From: Frankiaceae bacterium | GTDB lineage: Bacteria; Actinomycetota; Actinomycetes; JADGOU01 | Direction of reading: 5' to 3' | DNA: 18,753 bases | Assembly: GCA_017882835.1 (NCBI GenBank) | Contig: JADGOU010000019.1 | Location: 1 to 18,753 of the forward strand | In this document: piece by piece, positions 7,793-13,446 of the stretch | How positions within the stretch are numbered: position 1 is the first letter of the stretch | How the letters are laid out: every line of letters begins with the position of its first letter | The notes under the pieces: model-generated | What the model was told of the DNA's origin: nothing | The model's database searches: none | The model's input: only the letters and a program-made list of their open reading frames with translations | Made by a program: the position numbers and the translations under genes

Positions 7793-7798
7793 TAGAGT
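7793..7798 (+). promoter_or_regulatory. Possible -10 box of tRNA-Ser
   Basis: TAGAGT (TAnnnT) ends 7 bases before the first base of the mature tRNA. A transcript starting there would need almost no 5' trimming. No -35 hexamer is evident, so this is tentative. Confidence 0.3.
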
Positions 7799-7805
7799 CA
7801 GCGGC

Positions 7806-7891
7806 GGAGGATTCGCCTAGTTGGCCTAGGGCGCACGCTTGGAAAGCGTGTTGGGGGCAACCCCTCGCGAGTTCGAATCTCGCATCCTCCG
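7806..7891 (+). tRNA. tRNA-Ser (anticodon GGA)
   Basis: The 86-nt sequence folds as a class II tRNA. The acceptor stem is GGAGGAT / ATCCTCC with discriminator G (7891). The anticodon arm is CACGC-TTGGAAA-GCGTG with anticodon GGA at 7841-7843. The long variable arm TGGGGGCAACCCCTC is characteristic of serine tRNAs, and the T arm is GCGAG-TTCGAAT-CTCGC. It reads UCC and UCU codons. The 3' CCA is not encoded (CGG follows). tRNA-Ser next to ffs and dnaX is a common actinobacterial arrangement. Confidence 0.97.
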
Positions 7892-8004
7892 CGGTACGAC
7901 GACGACTTGGCGGATCATCGTCGGTCGGCGCACCCTATCCGTACGTCGGCGAGCCAGCCGGCGCGGCGCCGTCCGCGGCGCCGACGACAGCGCCGAGGTG
8001 CTTC

Positions 8005-8673
8005 GTGACCCGTCTTCCCGGCGTCAGTGTCCCCGGCCTTGGTGTTCCTGGCTTCGGCGTTCCCGGCCTCGGCGTTCCTGGCTTCGGCGTTCCTGGCCTC
8101 CGGGTCCCTGGACTGAGCGCCCTCATCACCGCGATCCGCTTGCAGACCCAAGCCCTTACCATGCTGCCGACCACGTTGGTCGCGCTCAACCGCTCGCTAG
8201 AGGCGTTCTCCGAGGCCATGTTGCTGGCAACAACCACCATGGCCGCGGTAGAGCAGTTGGCGGAGCGGATCGAGACGATGGTGGCAATCGTCGAAACTCC
8301 GGTCCGGGCCCTGTCCCCGGGGATGCGCCGACTGGCCGTCGTACTCGATGACCCGGTGCTCGACGGGCTGCCAACCACGCTGCATCGGCTGTCCAGCGAC
8401 GCACTGCCGATGCTGCGCAAGCTGGCCGACACCGAGGCCATGGTGTCCGGGATCGCGAGCTCCACCGAGCAGATCCGGCGCCTGGTTGGTGACACCGGTG
8501 AGCTGCTGCTCACGCGGCCACCTGCGGGCACCCGGCCGCCGACTGCCACCGGGAAGCAGTCGACGCCCAGCGGCACGCCATCGGCTAAGTCCGCACCAGT
8601 GAAAGCTCGGGAAAGGCAGTCACGGGCGGAGAGCACCGCCGGCGAGAACCCGGTCAAGCGCTCGGGTGCATAG
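8005..8673 (+). CDS. Unknown small protein with elastin-like VPGxG repeats and a helical domain
   Basis: The product is 222 aa from the GTG at 8005, chosen because GAGGTG lies 4 bases upstream; the open frame continues back through the tRNA, which cannot be coding. I do not recognise a named family. Residues 9-37 are six tandem VPG(L/F)(G/R/S) pentapeptides, the last incomplete, written in 15-base DNA units. Residues 38-168 are predicted amphipathic helices rich in Ala, Leu, Thr and Met (TTLVALNRSLEAFSEAMLLA; AVEQLAERIETMVAIVE; PTTLHRLSSDALPMLRKL). Residues 169-222 are a Pro/Thr/Ser/Lys/Arg-rich, probably disordered tail. No signal peptide or clear TM segment is seen. The helical part vaguely recalls small phasin-like or coiled-coil actinobacterial proteins, but this is only an impression. 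It is transcribed away from dnaX, just after tRNA-Ser, with a hairpin after its stop. Confidence 0.7.
   Translation: MTRLPGVSVPGLGVPGFGVPGLGVPGFGVPGLRVPGLSALITAIRLQTQALTMLPTTLVALNRSLEAFSEAMLLATTTMAAVEQLAERIETMVAIVETPVRALSPGMRRLAVVLDDPVLDGLPTTLHRLSSDALPMLRKLADTEAMVSGIASSTEQIRRLVGDTGELLLTRPPAGTRPPTATGKQSTPSGTPSAKSAPVKARERQSRAESTAGENPVKRSGA
8029..8115 (+). repeat. 15-base tandem repeat encoding VPGxG
   Basis: Five full 15-base units and a partial one, of the form GTTCCTGGCTTCGGC or GTTCCCGGCCTCGGC, lie inside the unknown gene. Two unit types (PGF and PGL) alternate, so the real period in the middle is 30 bases. All units keep the reading frame. The reverse strand also has an open frame here, reading as a GTPRP/GTPKP repeat, which is taken as a shadow. 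Confidence 0.85.
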
Positions 8674-8679
8674 GCCGGC

Positions 8680-8695
8680 AACCGAGTGATCGGTT
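8680..8695 (+). terminator. Hairpin after the VPGxG-repeat gene
   Basis: AACCGA-GTGA-TCGGTT is a 6-bp stem with a 4-base loop, starting 6 bases after the stop at 8673. Outer GGC/GCC could extend it. There is no T-tract; a terminator role is inferred from position. Confidence 0.4.
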
Positions 8696-8966
8696 GACGC
8701 CGAGTAGGCAACCAGCGCGCACCCCGAACCACTCGCGCTCGCCACCGATCCACGGCCCCGGCGATAGCCTCCGCGCTGCCAACGAAGTGCCAGCATGCAG
8801 GGTTGATCGTCCCCGAGCAGCGAGTCGCGCCCGGCGTAGGTGACGGTCAGGGCGTCGCGGTCGGGATCGAGGTCGGACCGACCCTGCTGGGTTCTCCCGC
8901 GGGCGACAGTGGGCCAGCCGACTCGCTACCGGCAGCCCCTGACTGTGACGACGTCCGGACGGGCTG

Positions 8967-9141
8967 GGCGCGCCGCCGGTGGAGAGCCTGCACCTCATCT
9001 CCGGTGCGGATCCGGCCACTCAGATGCTGGTCTCCTGGTTCACCGAGGGGCCGGTGCGATGCGCCGCCCCCGGGTGCAACTCGGCACGGCGGCCGGTGGT
9101 TCGGTCGCTCGGTGGACGCCGACGCCCGCACCTACGCCTAA
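8967..9141 (+). pseudogene. Remnant of a purple-acid-phosphatase-like gene (N-terminal domain)
   Basis: Three successive reading frames each give a piece of the same recognisable pattern. Frame one (to about 9059) gives ESLHLISGADPATQMLVSW then FTEGPVR; frame two (from about 9059) gives RRPRVQLGTAAGG; frame three (from about 9100) gives FGRSVDADARTY followed by TAA. Joined, they match the beginning of the N-terminal fibronectin-like domain of secreted purple acid phosphatases (metallophosphoesterases). In those proteins the segments run on in one frame. No signal peptide precedes it (a TGA stands at 8946) and no catalytic metallophosphoesterase domain follows. It is therefore a broken fragment with two frameshifts and both ends lost. 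The family call rests on motif memory only. Confidence 0.55.
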
Positions 9142-9167
9142 TTAAGGGGTCGGCGCAGCCTGATGGT

Positions 9168-9229
9168 GATCGTGGTGCGGCTGGCGTCCGCGACACGCCG
9201 TCCGACCGTGCACTGAGCGCACCACGATC
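9168..9229. repeat. 12-base perfect inverted repeat with an inner stem
   Basis: GATCGTGGTGCG (9168-9179) and CGCACCACGATC (9218-9229) are perfect inverted copies separated by 38 bases. The spacer holds another stem, GGCGT (9183-9187) with ACGCC (9195-9199). It lies between the phosphatase remnant and the end of sucP. It could be a terminator-like structure for sucP (minus) or the remains of a mobile element end; neither can be decided here. Confidence 0.6.
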
Positions 9230-9397
9230 GCGGCAGCGCTGCCTGACCGGGCCGAGCGCTCCAGCGAGATTCTTCGGGCTGAGTTTTCGGACAACTTCAC
9301 CGGTGCCGACCGGGTCCGGGCGGGCAGCTGGCCCCGTTTGAGTCCTTCACACTGCGCAAGCTCCGGCGCGCCGGGAGCACCCGACCCGTCCAAGTCC

Positions 9398-10954
9398 CTA
9401 CGCCGCTGGGGTGCAGCCGACTCTCGCTGACGGGGCGCCGGGCGGGCATGGTCCGGGAGTCCCGACAGGCCAGAACGGCAGGTCACCGACGTCCGTGACC
9501 GAGGACTCGCTGCCGTCGGCCGCCGTCCACGCCAGGGTGTACGTCGCGGCGACCAGGTTCGCGGACAGCCGCGCGGCCGATGACCCGGACCGCCACTCCA
9601 GCGCCAGCCGCCCGTCCCGGCTCAATCCCGCGGCGAACTCCCCGGTGAAGGCGGGGTGGGTGTTGCGAAACCGGATCAGCCGCAGCAGCGCGGCCACCAC
9701 CGGGCGGCCCAACGCCGCGTTCACCTCCTCCTCGCCGTACCGGTGCCGGTTGATCTCCCGGCCGACGCCGGTCCGGGCGAGCAGGTCGGTGTCGTTGCAG
9801 CCAGCCAGCAGCCCGACGTAGTAGACTTGTGGGATGCCCGGAGTGAAGAACTGCAGCAGCCGGGCCAGCAGGTAGCGCCGGTCGTCGCGGCCCAGGGCGT
9901 CGTAGTAGGTGCAGTTGACCTGGTAGACGTCGACGTTCGCGGCGCCCGCCCCGGTCGCCAGCCGGCTCGCGCCACCGCTGTTGCCGTGGATTCGCTCGAC
10001 CAGCGCCGCGATCGCGGCCGGCGCCAGCAGGCCGCCGACTGCCGGCTCGTCCTGGTCGGCACCCGCGTCGACCACGCCGATGCCGTCGTGGGTGTCCAGC
10101 ACGGTGACGGCGTTGTGCGGCCGGATCTCCAGCCAGTGCAGCAGCGGGACGGCGTCGCCGGTGAACAGCGCGTGCAGCACCAGGGGTGGCAGCGCGAAGT
10201 CGTAGACCAGGTCGACCTGGCGGGCGATCTCGACCTGCCGCCGGTGGTGCGCGTGCGCCTCGACCAGCACCTCCAGCCCGCGCCGGCGCGCCTCCATGGT
10301 GAGGTCGGCGAGGAAGGCGAACGTCTCGGGCGTCAGGAAGCAGCTGGTGCCGGCGGTCTTCACGGCGTACCCGGCCGCGTCCAGCCGCACCGCGACGACG
10401 TTCGCAGCGGCCATCCGGTCGAGCACCTCGAGCAGGTACCGCCGCGACTGCGGGTCTGCCACGTCCAGGTCGACCTGCTCCGCGGTGAACGTCGTCCAGA
10501 CCAGCCGACGGCTGCCGTCTGCGGCAGTGACCGGCGTGAACGGCAGCCCCGGCCGTGGCCGGTAGATCCGCAGCAGGTCGGCTTCGGTCGCCCCGGCCGG
10601 GAAGACCCGGCCGAAGGTGAGGAACATCCCGGCGTACGGCGAGGAGTCCCCGCGCGCCAGCACGTCGCGAAACTGCGGGCTGTGCACCGAGGCGTGGTTG
10701 ACGATCAGGTCCAGCATCAGGTCACGGCTCGTGCCGAGGCGACCCAGGTCCGCCCAGCTGCCGAGCCGGGGGTCCACCGCTCGGTGGTCGGCCGGGTCGA
10801 AGCCGGCATCGGCACCGTCGTAGGGGAGGTAGCACGGCAACACGTGCACGCCGCCGATTAGGCCAGCGAGCGGCCCGGCAAGCAGCCGGTCGAGCCCGGC
10901 AATGCTGCCCCCGAGCCGGTCGGCGTACGCGATCAGCTGGACCTGGTTGCGCAT
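9398..10954 (-). CDS. sucP: Sucrose phosphorylase (GH13 family)
   Basis: The product is 518 aa. It splits sucrose with phosphate into glucose-1-phosphate and fructose in the cytosol. The start is the ATG at 10954, with GGAGG 4 bases upstream; from there MRNQVQLIAYADRLGG aligns with the Bifidobacterium enzyme, and even the numbering agrees. The nucleophile is Asp192 (VRLDAAGYAVKTAGTSCF), the acid/base Glu232 (VLVEAHAHHRRQ) and the stabiliser Asp290 (TVLDTHDGIGVVD). The substrate-site segments DGADAGFDP, IYRPRPGLPF and GREINRHRY are present. The (beta/alpha)8 domain is complete. The C-terminus carries a short extra Pro/Gly-rich tail. Related GH13_18 enzymes act on glucosylglycerol or sucrose-6-phosphate, so the substrate should be confirmed. 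No sugar transporter or LacI regulator adjoins it; it stands alone between gene-poor stretches. Confidence 0.9.
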   Translation of the reverse strand: MRNQVQLIAYADRLGGSIAGLDRLLAGPLAGLIGGVHVLPCYLPYDGADAGFDPADHRAVDPRLGSWADLGRLGTSRDLMLDLIVNHASVHSPQFRDVLARGDSSPYAGMFLTFGRVFPAGATEADLLRIYRPRPGLPFTPVTAADGSRRLVWTTFTAEQVDLDVADPQSRRYLLEVLDRMAAANVVAVRLDAAGYAVKTAGTSCFLTPETFAFLADLTMEARRRGLEVLVEAHAHHRRQVEIARQVDLVYDFALPPLVLHALFTGDAVPLLHWLEIRPHNAVTVLDTHDGIGVVDAGADQDEPAVGGLLAPAAIAALVERIHGNSGGASRLATGAGAANVDVYQVNCTYYDALGRDDRRYLLARLLQFFTPGIPQVYYVGLLAGCNDTDLLARTGVGREINRHRYGEEEVNAALGRPVVAALLRLIRFRNTHPAFTGEFAAGLSRDGRLALEWRSGSSAARLSANLVAATYTLAWTAADGSESSVTDVGDLPFWPVGTPGPCPPGAPSARVGCTPAA

Positions 10955-11337
10955 CCATCCTCCGGGGCCAGTGTGGCGCAAGCATGCCGCTCGCGACCGC
11001 CTGGGGGCTCGGCAGCCAGCGCGACGGCGACGCCCGGGTCTGGCGGTTCAGCCGACGGAGGCCCGGCCCTGGGCCGAGCGACGATAACGGGGCAGGCACG
11101 CAAAGCGAGCCCGACCCGCGCCGAGCTGTGGACGAAACTTGTGCTGCAGAACGAGCCGCCCACGGCTCGTTTCGACGCACAAGTTCGTGGTCGGCGCGGC
11201 CGCGGGCGGCGTCCGCCGCGCAGTGGCAGGTCCGGCCCGCGCACTCGAAGCTGGACCGGCTGCCGGAGCGGCCGCAGCGGGAGTCGGCCGCCCGCCGCTA
11301 CGTCAGCTGAGCCGCACCCGCGCGGCTTCCCGGCCGC
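10955..11337. other. Intergenic stretch between sucP and ilvE
   Basis: This 383-base stretch must carry the sucP promoter and the end of the ilvE transcript. No gene is supported: the open frames here are short, Arg/Pro-rich and mutually overlapping. The only clear structure is the large inverted repeat at 11132-11188. I found no convincing -10/-35 pair for sucP. Confidence 0.5.
11132..11188. repeat. Large imperfect inverted repeat (two 9-bp stems)
   Basis: The outer arms AACTTGTGC (11136-11144) and GCACAAGTT (11177-11185) are perfect inverted copies. So are the inner arms AACGAGCCG (11150-11158) and CGGCTCGTT (11163-11171), closed by a CCCA loop. Only the five bases between the stems (TGCAG versus TCGAC) do not pair. 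ACG/CGT at the edges adds 3 bp around one bulged A. The element is more A/T-rich than its surroundings. It could terminate ilvE transcription, act as an operator, or be a dispersed palindromic repeat. Confidence 0.75.
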
Positions 11338-12264
11338 TCAGTCGTGGACGTACTCGTTCCACTCCTTGTACCGGTCCAGCTTGCCGACCAACGCCTGCTG
11401 GAACAGCCCGAGCAGCTGCCTGGAGACCGGTCCCGGCACGCCGCGACCCACCCTGCGGTCGTCGACCTCGACCAGCGGCACCATCTCGGCCGCCGTACCG
11501 GTGAAAAACGCCTCGTCGGCAAGGTAGAGGTCGGTGCGGTTGAGGCTGGCCTCCACCACCTCGTAGCCTTCGTCCCGGGCGATCACCATCACCGAGTCTC
11601 GGGTCAGGCCGGCGAGCGCGCCGTCCACCAGCGGCGGCGTGATCAGCTTGCGGCCGTAGACGACGAAGATGTTCTCGCCCGAGCCCTCAGCGATGTTGCC
11701 GTCAGGGGTGAGCATGATCGCCTCGTCGTACCCGGCCTTGAGCGCCGTCACCTTGGCCAGTGAGGAGTTGAGGTACTGCCCGGTGGCCTTGCCGGTCGGC
11801 GGGATGGTGTTGTTGCCGATCCGCTGCCAGCTCGACACGGCCGCCCGCACCCCGTGCTGGGTCGCCTCGTCACCCAGGTAGGCGCCCCAGGGCCAGACCG
11901 CGATGGCCGCCTTGGTCTTCGACGGCAGCGGGTTCAGCCCCATCTCGCCGTACCCCAGGTAGAACAGCGGCCGGATGTAGCAGGACTCGACGTCGTTGAC
12001 CCGGACGGTTTCCTTGGTGGCCTCAACGATCTGCTCGACCGACCAGTCGGGCTCCATCAGGTAGATGTGCGCCGACCGGAACAGCCGCTGGATGTGCTCG
12101 GTGAGCCGGAAGACCGCCGGACCGCGCTCGGTCGCGTACGCCCGCACGCCCTCGAAGACACCCCAGCCGTAGTGCAGCGTGGGGTTGAGGATGTGGATGT
12201 TCGCGTCGGCCCAGTCGACCAACTCGCCGTCCATCCAGATCTTCTTCGTCGGCGTGATCGGCAC
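11338..12264 (-). CDS. ilvE: Branched-chain amino acid aminotransferase
   Basis: The product is 308 aa, a fold-type IV PLP enzyme. It makes the last step of Leu, Ile and Val synthesis, moving the amino group of glutamate onto the 2-oxo acids. The start is a GTG at 12264 with GGAG 5 bases upstream, giving PITPTKKIWMDGELVDW. Visible motifs are HYGWGVFEGVRAY (31-43), the CYIRPLFYLGYGEMG segment, the PLP lysine Lys159 (TGKATGQYLNSSLAK), EGSGENIF (193-200) and FFTGTAAEMVPL (253-264). It is the short Escherichia coli-like type rather than the longer (about 360-370 aa) form common in actinobacteria. Its context after leuA-leuB suits leucine synthesis. It is separated from leuB by 105 bases that may hold its own promoter. 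D-amino-acid or aminodeoxychorismate lyase relatives are less likely given these motifs. Confidence 0.93.
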   Translation of the reverse strand: MPITPTKKIWMDGELVDWADANIHILNPTLHYGWGVFEGVRAYATERGPAVFRLTEHIQRLFRSAHIYLMEPDWSVEQIVEATKETVRVNDVESCYIRPLFYLGYGEMGLNPLPSKTKAAIAVWPWGAYLGDEATQHGVRAAVSSWQRIGNNTIPPTGKATGQYLNSSLAKVTALKAGYDEAIMLTPDGNIAEGSGENIFVVYGRKLITPPLVDGALAGLTRDSVMVIARDEGYEVVEASLNRTDLYLADEAFFTGTAAEMVPLVEVDDRRVGRGVPGPVSRQLLGLFQQALVGKLDRYKEWNEYVHD

Positions 12265-12321
12265 GGGGGCTCCAGACGTCCGGGGCGGTAGGCTGCCTTG
12301 GAGTATGACACCGGCCCCGCA

Positions 12322-12352
12322 CCGACGGCCGGTCCTTGTGACCCGCCGTCGG
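12322..12352 (-). terminator. Candidate terminator downstream of leuB
   Basis: CCGACGGC (12322-12329) and GCCGTCGG (12345-12352) form a perfect 8-bp stem with a 15-base loop, about 18 bases past the leuB stop. It would separate leuAB from ilvE. No T-tract follows. Confidence 0.4.
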
Positions 12353-12369
12353 GCTCCCGGTGGCGCCGG

Positions 12370-13446
12370 TCAGCCGCTGGCGTGCGCCGCCAGGGCGTCC
12401 CCGATTTCGACGGTACGCCGGGAAGCGCCCGAACCCGTGCCCCGCGTCACCAGGTCGACCGCCACCGCCGCCTCCACCCGGGCCGCGGCCGCGGACAGGC
12501 CCACGTGGGCGAGCAGCATGGCCACCGAGAGCACGGCCGCGGTCGGGTCGGCGACCCCCTGGCCGGCGATGTCCGGCGCGCTGCCGTGCACCGGCTCGAA
12601 CATCGACGGGTTAGCCCGGGAGACGTCGATGTTGCCGCTGGCCGACAGCCCGATGCCGCCCGCGATCGCGGCGCCAAGGTCGGTGAGGATGTCCCCGAAC
12701 AGGTTGTCGGTCACCACCACGTCGAAGCGCCGCGGCTGGGTTACGAAGTACATCGCCGCGGCGTCGACGTGGCTGTAGGCGACGGTCACCGCCGGGAACT
12801 CCGCCCGGACCGCGTCGACGGTGCGCGCCCACAGGTCACCGGCCCTGGTCAGCACGTTGGTCTTGTGCACGAGGGTGAGGTGTCGGCGCGGTCGACTATC
12901 GGCCCGGGCGAAGGCGTCGCGGACGACGCGCTCCACGCCGTACCGGGTGTTCAGGCTCTCTTCGGTCGCGACCTCGTGCGCGGTGCCGCGACGGAGCACG
13001 CCGCCGGCACCGGCGTACGGGCCCTCGGTGCCCTCCCGGACGACGACCATGTCGATGTCGTCCGGGCCGACCCCGGCCAACGGCGTCGCGACGCCGGGGT
13101 AGAGCCGCACCGGCCGCAGGTTGACGTGGTGGTCGAGGGCGAACCGCAGCCGTAGCAGCAGGCCGCGCTCTAGCACGCCGCTGGGCACGCCGGGGTCGCC
13201 GACGGCTCCGAGCAGGATCGCGTCGTGGTCGCGCAGCTCGGCGAGCACCGAGTCGGGCAGCGTCTCGCCGGTCGCGTGCCAGCGCCGGGCGCCGAGGTCG
13301 TAGTCCGTCGTGTCGACCTTCACGCCGTCGGGGGCGACGGCGGCGCCGAGGACCTTGAGGCCCTCGGCCACCACCTCCGGGCCGATCCCGTCGCCGCCGA
13401 TGACGGCCAGCCGCAGCCGCTCGGGCATGGTGCCGGCGTCCGTCAC
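12370..13446 (-). CDS. leuB: 3-isopropylmalate dehydrogenase
   Basis: The product is 358 aa. It oxidises and decarboxylates 3-isopropylmalate with NAD+ in leucine synthesis. The start GTG (13446) overlaps the leuA stop as GTGA, so translation is coupled; no separate ribosome binding site is evident, and an in-frame ATG six codons later is an alternative. Motifs seen are VIGGDGIGPEV (15-25), the substrate region RLRFALDHHVNLRPVRLYPG (98-118), VVVREGTEGPYAG (134-146), the catalytic lysine Lys195 in HKTNVLT, Asp227 in YSHVDAAAMY, the metal ligands in TDNLFGDILTDL (247-257, Asp252 and Asp256) and the NAD-binding EPVHGSAPDIAGQG (284-297). LeuB is favoured over isocitrate or tartrate dehydrogenase relatives because of this pattern and the leuA neighbour. 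leuC and leuD are not in the window. Confidence 0.95.
   Translation of the reverse strand: MTDAGTMPERLRLAVIGGDGIGPEVVAEGLKVLGAAVAPDGVKVDTTDYDLGARRWHATGETLPDSVLAELRDHDAILLGAVGDPGVPSGVLERGLLLRLRFALDHHVNLRPVRLYPGVATPLAGVGPDDIDMVVVREGTEGPYAGAGGVLRRGTAHEVATEESLNTRYGVERVVRDAFARADSRPRRHLTLVHKTNVLTRAGDLWARTVDAVRAEFPAVTVAYSHVDAAAMYFVTQPRRFDVVVTDNLFGDILTDLGAAIAGGIGLSASGNIDVSRANPSMFEPVHGSAPDIAGQGVADPTAAVLSVAMLLAHVGLSAAAARVEAAVAVDLVTRGTGSGASRRTVEIGDALAAHASG

Larger units (their letters stand above)
8674..9397. other. Gene-poor stretch with decayed sequence
   Basis: This 724-base region between the repeat-protein gene and sucP has no intact gene. It contains the hairpin at 8680-8695, a frameshifted phosphatase-like remnant (about 8967-9141) and a nested inverted repeat (9168-9229). 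On the minus strand one frame around 8780-8885 reads protein-like, with DLDPDRDALTVTYAG and high third-position GC. It has no credible start or homologue that I can name, and may be another decayed fragment. The region looks like accumulated gene debris. Confidence 0.55.

Noticed and set aside
7935..8753. Long minus-strand open frame opposite the VPGxG gene, with GTPRP/GTPKP repeats
   Set aside because: It lacks a ribosome binding site at its start and its composition is Arg/Ser/Pro-rich without helical pattern. The plus frame has a good ribosome binding site and a coherent domain layout.
8765..8919. Minus-strand open segment reading DLDPDRDALTVTYAG and on
   Set aside because: Its codon use looks coding, but there is no start, a TAG lies just upstream, and I cannot link it to a family; noted only as possible debris.
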